A DNA stretch of 52,000 nt. Origin: an uncultured Ruminococcus sp. GTDB lineage: Bacteria; Bacillota; Clostridia; Oscillospirales; Acutalibacteraceae. Location: NCBI GenBank assembly GCA_902776375.1, contig CACYPV010000012.1, positions 1-52,000 of the forward strand, read 5' to 3'. Shown in pieces: positions 43,247 to 52,000 of this stretch. The translations under genes and the position numbers were made by a program. Each line of letters starts with the position of its first letter. The stretch's first letter is position 1. Under the pieces are notes generated by a model. That model worked only from the letters and a program-made list of their open reading frames with translations. It made no database searches and was not told the origin of the DNA.

Positions 43247-43469
43247 TTCAGGATGGTTTCTATTATACGGGAAAGAAATGGATGAGAAAAATGACGCAAA
43301 AAAGAAGCCGGATATATTAAAAGACTGATTCTTGGTCTTAACCGGTATTCTTCTCAAGTTTATGATGGACTTGTTCCTGAAAGCAACGATGATGTGAATT
43401 GCAAGCTACATATTGTCCACCTAAATAACGACCTCATTGCGTTGTACACAGAAGAAGACTAAAAGGAAG

Positions 43470-43506
43470 CCGTCCGGTATCGAATGATCGACGCCGGACG
43501 GTTTTT
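43470..43506 (+). terminator. Intrinsic terminator before the convergent gene end
   Basis: CCGTCCGG (43470-43477) and CCGGACGG (43494-43501) enclose a smaller TCGA/TCGA stem and are followed by TTTTTATT. It points in the plus direction, toward the end of the opposing gene. Confidence 0.75.
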
Positions 43507-43545
43507 ATTATCGGTATATTTGATTGTGGTTACAGCCGAACAAGG

Positions 43546-46500
43546 CTATCCCAAAGTCACGTCAAACTCGGCGAAATACATTTGCAAGAGGGTGGCGTCT
43601 CTGACGTCCACAACCCCGTCGAAATTCACATCGGCGGCGCCGCGCTGCCTTTCGGTCAGGTCGGTGTATTCCGCCAAAAATCTTTGGATAGCGGTAACAT
43701 CGCGGATGTTCACCTTGCCGTCCTCGTTTACATCGCCGAATGTAAAGTCTATCGGCTTTTTGGGGATGACCTGCGGCGCGATCAGCCATTCACCGCAGCG
43801 CTTGCAACGCACGCCGTCGGTTGAGCCCTCCTTGGTATAGGTGGCAGGCACAGCGGGCACGATTTCATATTGATGCTTCAAGGCGGGAATGACATCCTGC
43901 GCGACTATCACCTCGCCGCAAACAGAACAGTGCGAGCCCTCGGTCAGACCTGTGTGACCGCAGCTTGGCTCCACAGCTTCGTCTAACACTTCAGTGTGAG
44001 GCAGCTTGGCTATCGGTTCGCCTTGAACGAACACCTCGCCGCAGCGTGCGCAATGCGAGCCGGCAGTATGACCCTCATGTGAGCAGGTCGGTGCAAGATA
44101 CGGATCAAGCACCGGCAAATGTCCCAACGCGGGTATCTCGATTTGCTCAACCAACACCTCATTGCACACAGAGCAATGCGAGCCCTCGGTCAAGCCGGTT
44201 TCGGTGCAAGTAGCGGCTTTGGCTTGATCTGCCACAGGAGTATGACCCTTAGCAGGTATCACCACGGCTTTGGTCATAACCTTTCCACATTCGGCGCAAA
44301 CGATCTCATCGGTCAGTCCGGCTTGGGTGCAGGTCGCGGGATAGCCGGGTATCGTTCGGGTCGTTTTATGGGTGCAAATATTTTTTATCTCGCCGTTCTC
44401 CACACGGATTTGATCCTCGTTGTCGATACGAATCGTCATATCGACAACGTTGAGGTCAACGGTAGTCTCGCCACCGCCCTTAACAGTAAATACGAAGGTG
44501 ATGAGATTGCCGCCCTTTGTTATGCTGGCGGGAGTGGAGATGTTGGAGTAGCTGCCCATCACATTGTAGGATTCGGCATTGGGGTTGACGAGCATTCTGC
44601 CACCATCGAATGAGTTGATCTCAGTGAGTTCAAGCAGATCCTTGTCGTAGTTCATGCCCCACTGGATGTCGACTATCTCGCGATCCTCGGGAGCTTTGAA
44701 GGATACTGTTACAGTGTCGCCGACCTCTATCTCCCGAGCCGCAACAGCTTGGCAGTAGTTGGATATACCGGACACAGTGCAGTATTCCGGAGCACAAGTC
44801 GTCGCCTCGTAATACTCAGTAGTACCCTCCTCTGCGGGAGCGGTCGTTTCTTCGTAAGCCTCGGTGGTTTCTTCCTGAGCCTCGGTGGTCTCTTCGGGAG
44901 TAGTGGTCTCCTCAACAGGAGGCACTACCTGACCTTCGGGCTTGATAATAGTCTGAACAGTGCAGTTGTCAAGGATGTCCTGATCAACCACTCCGTTGTA
45001 TACAAGGCGATGCTGAACATAGGGCTCTGCTATGGTATCATCGCAGAGTGCAAGGGCATCAATAAGGCAATCAACTGTGGTTACGCCTGCTTCTCTGTCG
45101 AGAACCTTGAATACGGCTCTTACAACAGTTACAGGTGATACGTTGTCTTCCTCAGTAGCGTAAGCAGCAGGCAGAACAGAGGTGTAGCTACCTACGAGTC
45201 TGCCGCCGTTGTCGTCGCCGAAGGTATTGACCATACCTGCGCCGAGACCCTGCTCAAACGCGAACGGGAAGATGGTGAATTTAGCCTGACGGCCATAGCC
45301 CATTATATTGTAGGCTTCTTTGAATTCAAGAACAGCGGGATCCCAGCTGAACTCTTCAACGTCGAGGTTGATGAGGTACTGTCCGGGAGCTGCGAGCTTG
45401 TATTCTACGGTAACGAATACGTTGCCGTTGCCATCCTCATAAGCGGAGAGATTGTTATAAGCATTTACAGTCTGCGGGAAAAGATTTGAGGTAGCCTTTA
45501 CAATCAGGGAATTTGCCGGAACAGAGGTAGTATCCTCTACATGAGAGGTTGTCTCTTCGTAGTTCGCGGTCGTTTCTTCGTAAGCCTCGGTGGTGCCTTC
45601 TTCTACAGGAGCGGTTGTCTCTTCGGGGTTCGCAGTTGTTTCTTCGTAAGCCTCGGTGGTCTCTTCCACATCATCATAAGTGATGGTAAGAGTAAACTTA
45701 GCGCCTGTCTTGGTAACGAAGTCAAAGTTTCTGAGGTCGAGCTGAGCCTTAACGGTGCAAGTATCATCGGTATCGAAGGTGATGTTGTCGCCGTTGAAAT
45801 CCGCCGGGGTTTCAACGCCGCTCTCTACGAACGCGCCGCCGAAGTTGTAGGGCCAATCGCCGTCGATAGTAAACTTGATCTGACGATCTAAGCCTTCGGG
45901 AACGTTTTCGAATTCAATCTCCCAAACTTCGTCAATGATCTCAGTCATCTTGTTTTCTGAGTATGCGGGATCCCAGTTTGCGTCGTTGAGCCATGTGCCC
46001 TCGCCGTTACCTACGGCGTAAACGGTGTTGTAATTGAACTCGGTGATCAGTTCAACATTGTCGCCTGTTACTTCAACATATTCGGGCTCTTCACCGGCAG
46101 CCGGATGATAGGTGACAGTAAAGGTGCCTTCGCCGGTAACGTTGAAGGTAACGTTTTTGCCGGTCTTGTCGCCGATCCAATCTGCGCCGTTCTTGACAGC
46201 CTTGAGCTGAACAGCATCATAAGCCTTTTCAACGGTGTAGTCCTTGGTGTAGGTACCGTCACCCTGCTTAGTCATCAGGTTGTCGGTATTGGCGCCGTCC
46301 CAGCCGGTGCCGAAGATCTCGGGCTCGGAACCTGCTACGATGAAGGTATCATCTTCCTCTGCGGGAGTGGTGGTTTCTTCAACAGCCTCGGTTGTTTCTT
46401 CGACTGCTTCGGTAGTCTCTTCAACTGCCTCAGTGGTCTCTTCGACTGCCTCGGTAGTCTCTTCAACTGCGGCTGTGGTCTCTTCCACGTAATCCTCAAT

Positions 46501-49269
46501 AGTGACGGTGAACTTTGCGCCCTCCTTAGTCTTAAGGTTAAAATCACTGAGGTCGAGGCGTATTATTATGTCGCAATCGGTGTGGGTGTTAAAAGTAATA
46601 TTGTCACCGTCATACACCGCGTCGCTCACGACGCCGCTGCCTTTGAACACTCCGCCGAAGCTGTGCGTCCACGCGCCGTCTATCGCAAACCTGACCTGAT
46701 AATCATTGCCCGCGGGAACGTCGCTGTACACTATCTTCCACACATCTTCCGCTATCTCAGTCATTTGATTCAACGCCGCGGACGGCCGCCATGATATGCT
46801 GTTTAGCCATGTGCCTTTTCCGTTGCCAACGGCGTAAACGCTGCTGTAATCAAGGATAGTATCGGGGTCTATAGTCGGTTCCTCGGTCGGCTCCGTGGGA
46901 GCCTCGGCGCAAACTATATAATCTTCGTTATACTTTCCCAAGTAGACCCTTGTATCAAAATCGGGAAGCGTGTCGGTCAGTACAGCTCCGTCAAGCACCG
47001 CCTGCGTTTCGTAGTCGACGGTGCTCTCGCCCCACATCTTATTGGTCAAACGCATATCGCCCACTCTGAGATCAACCGTTGTGCTGCCCGGGCCTATCAC
47101 CTTAAATGTGACGGTGACAAAAGCCACTCTGCCGCCGTTATCGTTGTCAAGATAATACGCGTTCAGGTCGGTGCAGTTGCCACTGATGCCGTACTCTACG
47201 GATGTGGGGTTGGTGTTGACGAATTCGTCAGAAACACTAGGCATTACATCAAGCTTTGCGTTTCTGCCTTCGCCTGTTGTGTTAGCTTCTTCATCAAACT
47301 GCAGCACCGTGCCATCATAGGTCAGCAGCCAGTCGCAGTTTACAAGCTTCATCTCCGACTGTACGCAGTAGCTTACCGTAATATAATTATTTTGTTCGGC
47401 AAGCCGCGAAGATGAAAAGTGAGTTGTGGTTTCGGACGAAATGTTAGATGTCGCGGTTAGCGTCAGCCCGCCCGTAATAATGGGTTCCTCGGTCGGTTCT
47501 TCCGGAGATACCTCTTCAAATATAAAGCCGTTATCATTGGCATACCGTTGCGCTTCGCTTCCCGGAGTACCGTAAATCGTAAATCCGGCTACTTTTTGGT
47601 AGCCATTGTTGTAATAATATCCTAAAGCATATTCATCGATACTTGTCACGCTGTCAGGGATGTAAACGCTTGTCAAGCCGGTGCAGCGCTGAAACGCTTG
47701 AGTGCCGATACTCTTCACGCTATTGGGGATCGTGACGCTTGTCAAGCCGGTGCAGCCGGAAAACGCATAACTGTCAATACTCGTCACGCTGTTGCCGATG
47801 ATGACGCTTGTCAAGCCGGTGCAGTTGTAAAACGCCTCATAGCCGATACTCGTCACGCTGTCGGGAATCGTGACGCTTGTCAAGCTTTTGCAGCCGTAAA
47901 ACGTAGAACTGCCGATACTCGTCACGCTGTTGCCGATGGTGACGCTTGTCAAGCCGGTGCAGTTTATAAATGCCCCCTCACCGATACTCGTCACACTATT
48001 GGGGATCGTGACGCTTGTCAAGCCGGTGCAGTTGTAAAACGCAGAACTGCCGATACTCGTCACTCTGTTGGGAATCGTGACGCTTGTCAAGCCGGTGCAG
48101 CCGTAAAACGCCATATATGCAATTCCTTTTGTGCCGTCTTTAATGGTAATAGATGTGTTTTGTGGCATAGTTCCCTTATATTTGTAGACGACCTTTCCGG
48201 CGTAAACCAAGCCCTTAGGCTGGTTATTGTACCATGCCGTATTGTCAAACGCACCATTACCGATACTCGTCACGCTATCGGGTATCGTGACGCTTGTCAA
48301 GAGGGTGCAGGCGGAAAACGCACGTTCGCCGATACTCGTTACACTGCTACCAATCGTGACGCTTGTCAAGCCTTTGCAAAAGCTAAACGCACTACCGCCG
48401 ATGCTCGTCACGCTGTTGGGGATCGTAACGCTTGTCAAGCCGGTGCAGTAGTAAAACGCTGAACCGCAGATTCTCGTCACGCTGGCGGGAATAATGACGC
48501 TAGTCAAGCCGGTGCAGTTGTAAAACGCACAAGAATTAATGCTCGTCACGCTGTTGCCAATGGAGACGCTTGTCAAGCCGGTGCAGTTGTAAAAAGCAAA
48601 AGCGCCTACACTCGTCACACCGTCTTTTATAACAACCTTTTTGATTTTGTTTCCCCAAGGCGCATCATAATTCCCCATCGCTCCGTTGCCGCTGATGGTA
48701 AGAGTGCCGTCGGCGGTAAGATTCCAAGTACAATCGCCTGTTGTACCGCTTGTCGGAGCTTCGGCGGGCGACTCTTCACCATAGTCTATCGTCACAGTGA
48801 ACTTTGCGCCTTGCTTGGTGGTTAAGTCAAAGTTACTCAGGTCGAGCTGAGCCTTAACGGTGCAAACATCATCCGTATCGAAAGTGATGTTGTCGCCGTT
48901 GTAAACTGCGTCGCTCACGACACCGCTGTCCTCGAATACGCCGCCGAAGTTGTGGGTCCATGTACCGTCGATAGCGAACTTGATCTGACGCTCAAAGCCG
49001 TCGGGTACATTTTTAAATGCGATCTCCCAAACATCGTCAGCTACTTCTGTCATCTCGTTTGCCGCGTATGCGGGATCCCAGATTGCGCCTCTAAGCCACC
49101 AGCCTTCGCCGTTACCAACTGCGTAAACCGTGTAATTGCCGGGTATGCCGCTTGAAGCTCCGACGGATTTCTCTGTCACTTCAGCAGCCGTTGCAGCGAA
49201 CGGCAAAACCGTCAGCAGCAAAACTGCCGCAAGCAATACCGAAAGTGTTTTTTTGAACAAAACATTCAT
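43546..49269 (-). CDS. 1907-residue multimodular secreted dockerin protein with X25-like and LRR modules
   Basis: A very large secreted protein; start ATG 49269 with AGGAGG seven bases upstream (the frame runs 19 codons further without one). The signal peptide is about 1-28. Three related modules (about 40-160, 807-927, 1073-1200) read VYAVGNG.G.W...WDPA...M and resemble X25-type modules of pullulanases. BspA-type LRRs in two blocks (about 207-557) follow the first. Three cohesin-like modules lie at about 597-764, 1250-1413 and 1494-1627, and a SusE/F- or CBM-like domain at about 975-1063. (E/A)ETTEA(V/Y) linkers join the modules. Five Cys-rich repeats (CSVCGEV type, about 1630-1842) precede a type I dockerin (about 1845-1903). 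A role as a cellulosome or amylosome component binding alpha-glucan is inferred. Confidence 0.85.
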   Translation of the reverse strand: MNVLFKKTLSVLLAAVLLLTVLPFAATAAEVTEKSVGASSGIPGNYTVYAVGNGEGWWLRGAIWDPAYAANEMTEVADDVWEIAFKNVPDGFERQIKFAIDGTWTHNFGGVFEDSGVVSDAVYNGDNITFDTDDVCTVKAQLDLSNFDLTTKQGAKFTVTIDYGEESPAEAPTSGTTGDCTWNLTADGTLTISGNGAMGNYDAPWGNKIKKVVIKDGVTSVGAFAFYNCTGLTSVSIGNSVTSINSCAFYNCTGLTSVIIPASVTRICGSAFYYCTGLTSVTIPNSVTSIGGSAFSFCKGLTSVTIGSSVTSIGERAFSACTLLTSVTIPDSVTSIGNGAFDNTAWYNNQPKGLVYAGKVVYKYKGTMPQNTSITIKDGTKGIAYMAFYGCTGLTSVTIPNRVTSIGSSAFYNCTGLTSVTIPNSVTSIGEGAFINCTGLTSVTIGNSVTSIGSSTFYGCKSLTSVTIPDSVTSIGYEAFYNCTGLTSVIIGNSVTSIDSYAFSGCTGLTSVTIPNSVKSIGTQAFQRCTGLTSVYIPDSVTSIDEYALGYYYNNGYQKVAGFTIYGTPGSEAQRYANDNGFIFEEVSPEEPTEEPIITGGLTLTATSNISSETTTHFSSSRLAEQNNYITVSYCVQSEMKLVNCDWLLTYDGTVLQFDEEANTTGEGRNAKLDVMPSVSDEFVNTNPTSVEYGISGNCTDLNAYYLDNDNGGRVAFVTVTFKVIGPGSTTVDLRVGDMRLTNKMWGESTVDYETQAVLDGAVLTDTLPDFDTRVYLGKYNEDYIVCAEAPTEPTEEPTIDPDTILDYSSVYAVGNGKGTWLNSISWRPSAALNQMTEIAEDVWKIVYSDVPAGNDYQVRFAIDGAWTHSFGGVFKGSGVVSDAVYDGDNITFNTHTDCDIIIRLDLSDFNLKTKEGAKFTVTIEDYVEETTAAVEETTEAVEETTEAVEETTEAVEETTEAVEETTTPAEEDDTFIVAGSEPEIFGTGWDGANTDNLMTKQGDGTYTKDYTVEKAYDAVQLKAVKNGADWIGDKTGKNVTFNVTGEGTFTVTYHPAAGEEPEYVEVTGDNVELITEFNYNTVYAVGNGEGTWLNDANWDPAYSENKMTEIIDEVWEIEFENVPEGLDRQIKFTIDGDWPYNFGGAFVESGVETPADFNGDNITFDTDDTCTVKAQLDLRNFDFVTKTGAKFTLTITYDDVEETTEAYEETTANPEETTAPVEEGTTEAYEETTANYEETTSHVEDTTSVPANSLIVKATSNLFPQTVNAYNNLSAYEDGNGNVFVTVEYKLAAPGQYLINLDVEEFSWDPAVLEFKEAYNIMGYGRQAKFTIFPFAFEQGLGAGMVNTFGDDNGGRLVGSYTSVLPAAYATEEDNVSPVTVVRAVFKVLDREAGVTTVDCLIDALALCDDTIAEPYVQHRLVYNGVVDQDILDNCTVQTIIKPEGQVVPPVEETTTPEETTEAQEETTEAYEETTAPAEEGTTEYYEATTCAPEYCTVSGISNYCQAVAAREIEVGDTVTVSFKAPEDREIVDIQWGMNYDKDLLELTEINSFDGGRMLVNPNAESYNVMGSYSNISTPASITKGGNLITFVFTVKGGGETTVDLNVVDMTIRIDNEDQIRVENGEIKNICTHKTTRTIPGYPATCTQAGLTDEIVCAECGKVMTKAVVIPAKGHTPVADQAKAATCTETGLTEGSHCSVCNEVLVEQIEIPALGHLPVLDPYLAPTCSHEGHTAGSHCARCGEVFVQGEPIAKLPHTEVLDEAVEPSCGHTGLTEGSHCSVCGEVIVAQDVIPALKHQYEIVPAVPATYTKEGSTDGVRCKRCGEWLIAPQVIPKKPIDFTFGDVNEDGKVNIRDVTAIQRFLAEYTDLTERQRGAADVNFDGVVDVRDATLLQMYFAEFDVTLG
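47640..48620 (-). repeat. 69-bp tandem repeats coding BspA-type LRRs
   Basis: Near-identical 69-base units (CTTGTCAAGCCGGTGCAG at 47669, 47738, 47807 and, with a variant, 47876, and so on) encode 23-residue repeats AFYNCTGLTSVTIPNSVTSI. About twelve full and two partial units are split by a non-repeat segment around 48130-48250. DNA identity is high enough to allow copy-number change by recombination. Confidence 0.85.
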
Positions 49270-49296
49270 ACATGTACCTCCTTGTAAAAACATGTC

Positions 49297-49326
49297 ATTA
49301 TACAAATATATTGTAGCACATATCAA
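49297..49326 (-). promoter_or_regulatory. Sigma-A-type promoter of the 1907-residue protein gene
   Basis: The minus strand has TTGATA (49326-49321), 18 bases, TATAAT (49302-49297), about 28 bases before the start codon. Confidence 0.8.
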
Positions 49327-49475
49327 CCTTTAGGGCAATCCAAATATCAGGCGAATATTTTAGCAAACTTGCACATACGCATTGTGTTTTGCTTTGTTCC
49401 CGGAACATAGAGCATAACTGCGCACAGGCAAAAATACATGTGCATTATCACTAAAAATACGATATGAATTTTGGA

Positions 49476-49504
49476 TTGCGTTCTCAATATAGAAATGATA
49501 AAAT
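49476..49504 (+). promoter_or_regulatory. Sigma-A-type promoter of the divergent surface protein gene
   Basis: TTGCGT (49476-49481), 17 bases, TAAAAT (49499-49504), about 38 bases before the start codon. The two divergent promoters are 150 bases apart. Confidence 0.65.
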
Positions 49505-49542
49505 AATAATAAATAGATTTTTAATCAAAAAAGGAGGTCATT

Positions 49543-52000
49543 ATGAAACAGCTTATTAAAAAAATCGGCTTGTTGTCGATTCCTTTCCTGGTCATCGTAG
49601 CGATCATATTTTCATTTACTGCACAGGCAGCGCCCGAAAGTGGCACGGCAGTCAGCTACAGCGATTGGTATTACGAAACCACAAGCGGCTATGAGGATTG
49701 GTATTATGAAACTACAAGCGGCTATGATGATTGGTATGATGATACAACATACGGCTATGACTATGAGAATGATTCAGGTTCGTACGGCATTCTCGGTACA
49801 TATACTCCAAGCACAGGTGTAGAAACTCAACGCCTGATGTTCGCCATGCCCGCAGCTTGGCAGAACAATATGACCAAAGACCCGCGCTGCGGCGGCGCAG
49901 CAGGCTGTTACTGGTGGTCAGGCTACGACACACCCGACAGCAAAGCAGGCAGTCACGGCTGGCCGGGCTACAAGACCCGCAAGGTCAACGAGAACGACGT
50001 GGACAACCTGTACTATATCGATGTTCCCACCTACGGCAACGGCGAAGCAGGCAATACTACTATGATCATTTGGGACAACTACCTCGACGCCGGTATGGAA
50101 ACGAACCCCGCAAAGAACCCCTTCTATAACGCTGCCCAACAGACTATAGATACTCCGGCTCAGTATTATTCCAGATATGACGAGCACGAAACATACGACA
50201 TACTGTTCCGTTACATCTATCTAAAAGCGTTCGGGCAATGCGGTATCGACGTATGGAACCTTGATATCCGCAGCAATAATTTTTGGCAGCAAGCCAATAT
50301 GATCGCCGCGGCTTATCTGGGTGAAGATTGGTATTCCCTTAACGCAGACGAAAAAACTTATCAGGTCGACATTATTCTCGACGACATGTATGATGACATT
50401 GACCTTTCCGAGTTCGGCGCTTATGCCGACAACTTCTTTAACGAGGATTGGGTGGGTGATGCATACTATCCCCACGAAGAATGTATGGGCTTTGGTGAGT
50501 CATTCACCTTCGACAACATGGTTTATGTCGTAAGCTTTGATCCCGAAAAGATGGTAGAGAGCCCCGTTTCCGGTAAGATAGGTTATGCCGGCGATTGGTA
50601 CTTCTACTACGGCGGCGGCGAGTACGGCTCATGGCCGACCAAAGAGCTCAACGAACAGATGAAGACAGAGCTCGGTGAGGAAAATGTTGTTTCCGGCAAC
50701 TTTACTACCGGTAAGTATGTTGACCCCAACTACGTACCTCCCACACCTACCGATGATCCCTACACTTATCCCACCGATCCATTGTCACCATATAATCCCG
50801 CACCCGGTTACTCGTATAGCGGAAAAATCTATTTTCAAGTGCCAAGCGAATGGAAAAACTTCAAGAAAATCACCTTCTTCCTCGAAGATCACAATACAGG
50901 CGAACAGTTTATCACATGGGGCTCCAAAAAGGGATATATGACCGACAAGGGCGGCGGCATATGGTCTTTTGATTTGGAAAGCGCAGGATTCAGTTTAGAC
51001 AGCAACCGTAACTACAACTGTATCTTTACCGCCGACTGGGGAGTGCAGACCTGCGACCTGATAATAGGACCGGGATCCATGGGCGACACCGCATACTGTA
51101 CCGGGGGAACGGTTGAAAACTATGTTGATTCAAACAAGCGCAGCTATATTGTCAAGTGGCGCTCCGGCAATTACGGAAATCCTGTTTGCATAACATCCAT
51201 CGGCAACTTGATCGGGGACACTTATTGGCTGGGTGAGAACGCTGTTTCCGTATTCTACAGGTTCATCAGCACCACGGGTGTTTCCAGTATCAAGAACGCT
51301 ACCAAGTTCAACGGCAAAAACGAGCAGCAAACCATCGACGATGTCGCTGCTATGCTCGGTCTGAGCCAAACACAGATTGCGGAGCAGGTCGCGAGGGCTA
51401 GAAATGCAGGCGCTAATCTTGATTGGACCGGCGGAAGCAGTAGCACGAGTGACAGTGCCTCGGGCGGCGGATACTACAATCCCTCCTCGCCGAGCTTTAC
51501 GTTCGTAAAACTGAGCGACGGCACATACGAGCTCATCGATTACTCGGGCGAGTCTAAGTTCGTAGCAATCCCCGAAAGCGTTCGCGAGCGGATATCGATG
51601 AACGGCGCCTCCACCGATTCGGCATACAACAACGGCTATGTCGACGTTCCCGTGACCTCGATCGGCGACTGGACGTTCTACAACAATAAGTACCTTCAAA
51701 ACATTTATATTCCCGACACCATCAAGCATATCGGCAAGGGAACCTTCTACGGCTGCGTAGGCTTGAAAAAAGTCGATATCCCCGACAGTGTAACAAGCAT
51801 TGACGCGAGCGCGTTTGAAAGATGTCTGGCGCTTGAAAAGGTAACTCTCGGCAACGGCATTACCGAAATAGCCGACGACACCTTCTCGGATTGCCGCTAT
51901 TTGAGCGAGATCAACATTCCCGACGGCGTTACCCGCATAGGCGAAGAGGCGTTCTTTGACTGCCGCAGCCTTAAAGAGCTGGTGCTGCCCGAAGGGCTGC
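49543..52000 (+). CDS. Secreted starch-binding-like and LRR protein, partial at the window end
   Basis: The frame starts at ATG 49543 (AAGGAGG eight bases before) and stays open to the window edge, 819 codons. A signal peptide covers about 1-29. Three 11-residue repeats (DWYYETTSGYE type) follow. Residues about 75-380 contain MPAAWQNNMTKD, CYWWSGYD, HGWPGYKT, YYIDVP and TTMIIWDNYLDAG, a pattern I associate with CBM26-like starch-binding modules, apparently with an inserted helical segment (about 225-315). A P/T-rich linker (about 388-420) precedes a second beta-rich module (KIYFQVPSEWKNFKKITFFL ... GGIWSFDL). BspA-type LRRs begin at about 690 and run off the edge. The family assignment is tentative. 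Confidence 0.75.
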   Translation, partial: MKQLIKKIGLLSIPFLVIVAIIFSFTAQAAPESGTAVSYSDWYYETTSGYEDWYYETTSGYDDWYDDTTYGYDYENDSGSYGILGTYTPSTGVETQRLMFAMPAAWQNNMTKDPRCGGAAGCYWWSGYDTPDSKAGSHGWPGYKTRKVNENDVDNLYYIDVPTYGNGEAGNTTMIIWDNYLDAGMETNPAKNPFYNAAQQTIDTPAQYYSRYDEHETYDILFRYIYLKAFGQCGIDVWNLDIRSNNFWQQANMIAAAYLGEDWYSLNADEKTYQVDIILDDMYDDIDLSEFGAYADNFFNEDWVGDAYYPHEECMGFGESFTFDNMVYVVSFDPEKMVESPVSGKIGYAGDWYFYYGGGEYGSWPTKELNEQMKTELGEENVVSGNFTTGKYVDPNYVPPTPTDDPYTYPTDPLSPYNPAPGYSYSGKIYFQVPSEWKNFKKITFFLEDHNTGEQFITWGSKKGYMTDKGGGIWSFDLESAGFSLDSNRNYNCIFTADWGVQTCDLIIGPGSMGDTAYCTGGTVENYVDSNKRSYIVKWRSGNYGNPVCITSIGNLIGDTYWLGENAVSVFYRFISTTGVSSIKNATKFNGKNEQQTIDDVAAMLGLSQTQIAEQVARARNAGANLDWTGGSSSTSDSASGGGYYNPSSPSFTFVKLSDGTYELIDYSGESKFVAIPESVRERISMNGASTDSAYNNGYVDVPVTSIGDWTFYNNKYLQNIYIPDTIKHIGKGTFYGCVGLKKVDIPDSVTSIDASAFERCLALEKVTLGNGITEIADDTFSDCRYLSEINIPDGVTRIGEEAFFDCRSLKELVLPEGL
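49661..49759 (+). repeat. Three 33-bp tandem repeats
   Basis: Three consecutive 33-base units, GATTGGTATTACGAAACCAC and variants, code for DWYYETTSGYE, DWYYETTSGYD and DWYDDTTYGYD at the mature N-terminus. They form an aromatic-acidic linker. Confidence 0.8.

Larger units (their letters stand above)
43118..43545. other. Intergenic region with gene remnants between convergent large genes
   Basis: No complete gene is supported. A 45-codon frame without a start (about 43324-43461, LILGLNRYSSQVYDGLVPES..., ending NDLIALYTEED) may be a remnant of a lost gene. A 16-codon frame MDEKNDAKKKPDILKD overlaps it. Two hairpins (43216 and 43470) bound the remnants. Confidence 0.5.

Noticed and set aside
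47698-48462. Plus-strand open frame of 254 codons
   Set aside because: It is the antisense reading of the 69-base LRR repeats, so it is open only because the repeat is periodic.
47640-48620. CRISPR or non-coding tandem repeat
   Set aside because: The 69-base period keeps the reading frame and encodes canonical BspA-type LRRs.

Overview
The window reads as a chromosomal segment of a Gram-positive, spore-forming gut Clostridia, most likely a Ruminococcus-like member of the Oscillospiraceae/Ruminococcaceae. The grounds are the sporulation and germination genes (spoIVA, a sipL-like gene, gerA-type genes), secreted proteins ending in type I dockerin modules, cohesin-like modules, BspA-type leucine-rich repeats and starch-binding-like modules. 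This is inferred from gene content only. No rRNA gene is present. I saw no intact insertion sequence and no CRISPR array.

Positions 1-11800 hold compact minus-strand housekeeping clusters: whiA-xseB-ispA-dxs-tlyA, then nadK-argR-recN, and hprK-murB-rapZ. Two stretches of low-complexity repeat DNA sit where neighbouring genes are usually tightly packed: tlyA/nadK (3291-4078) and rapZ/whiA (8787-8922). The repeats share short TAG/ATAAG tracts, GGATCC-centred inverted repeats and a GCAGAA..CGTTT..TTTGCAG core, and they recur near 18.8 kb.

Positions 11900-21100 hold a gerAA-gerAB-gerAC germinant receptor operon with a short GerAC, a divergent DUF421/DUF4363 pair, secD-secF, a lipoprotein that is a free-standing copy of the SecD extracytoplasmic domain, and a type Ic aspartate aminotransferase. 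Positions 21200-28000 hold a lone CpsC/CpsD-like pair, the beta and gamma subunits of a sodium-pumping decarboxylase, and sipL-spoIVA behind a sigma-E-like promoter. Positions 28100-38000 hold a dockerin/cohesin-like secreted protein, an M18 aminopeptidase, a lytic transglycosylase, coaE, an L-threonylcarbamoyladenylate synthase gene, prfA, a DUF951 gene and a polar amino acid ABC transporter.

From 38200 onward the window becomes accessory. A tRNA-Ser(GGA) gene is followed by repeated, inverted copies of its own 3' end around terminator hairpins, a headless serine-recombinase fragment and other gene debris. Then come three very large secreted proteins: one with LRR, CAP and five FN3-like modules (39572-43117), a 1907-residue multimodular dockerin protein (43546-49269), and a divergently transcribed third protein that runs off the window (49543-52000). 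The last two share an intergenic region with two good promoters and both combine starch-binding-like modules with BspA-type repeats. They look like cell-surface or amylosome-like polysaccharide-binding proteins.
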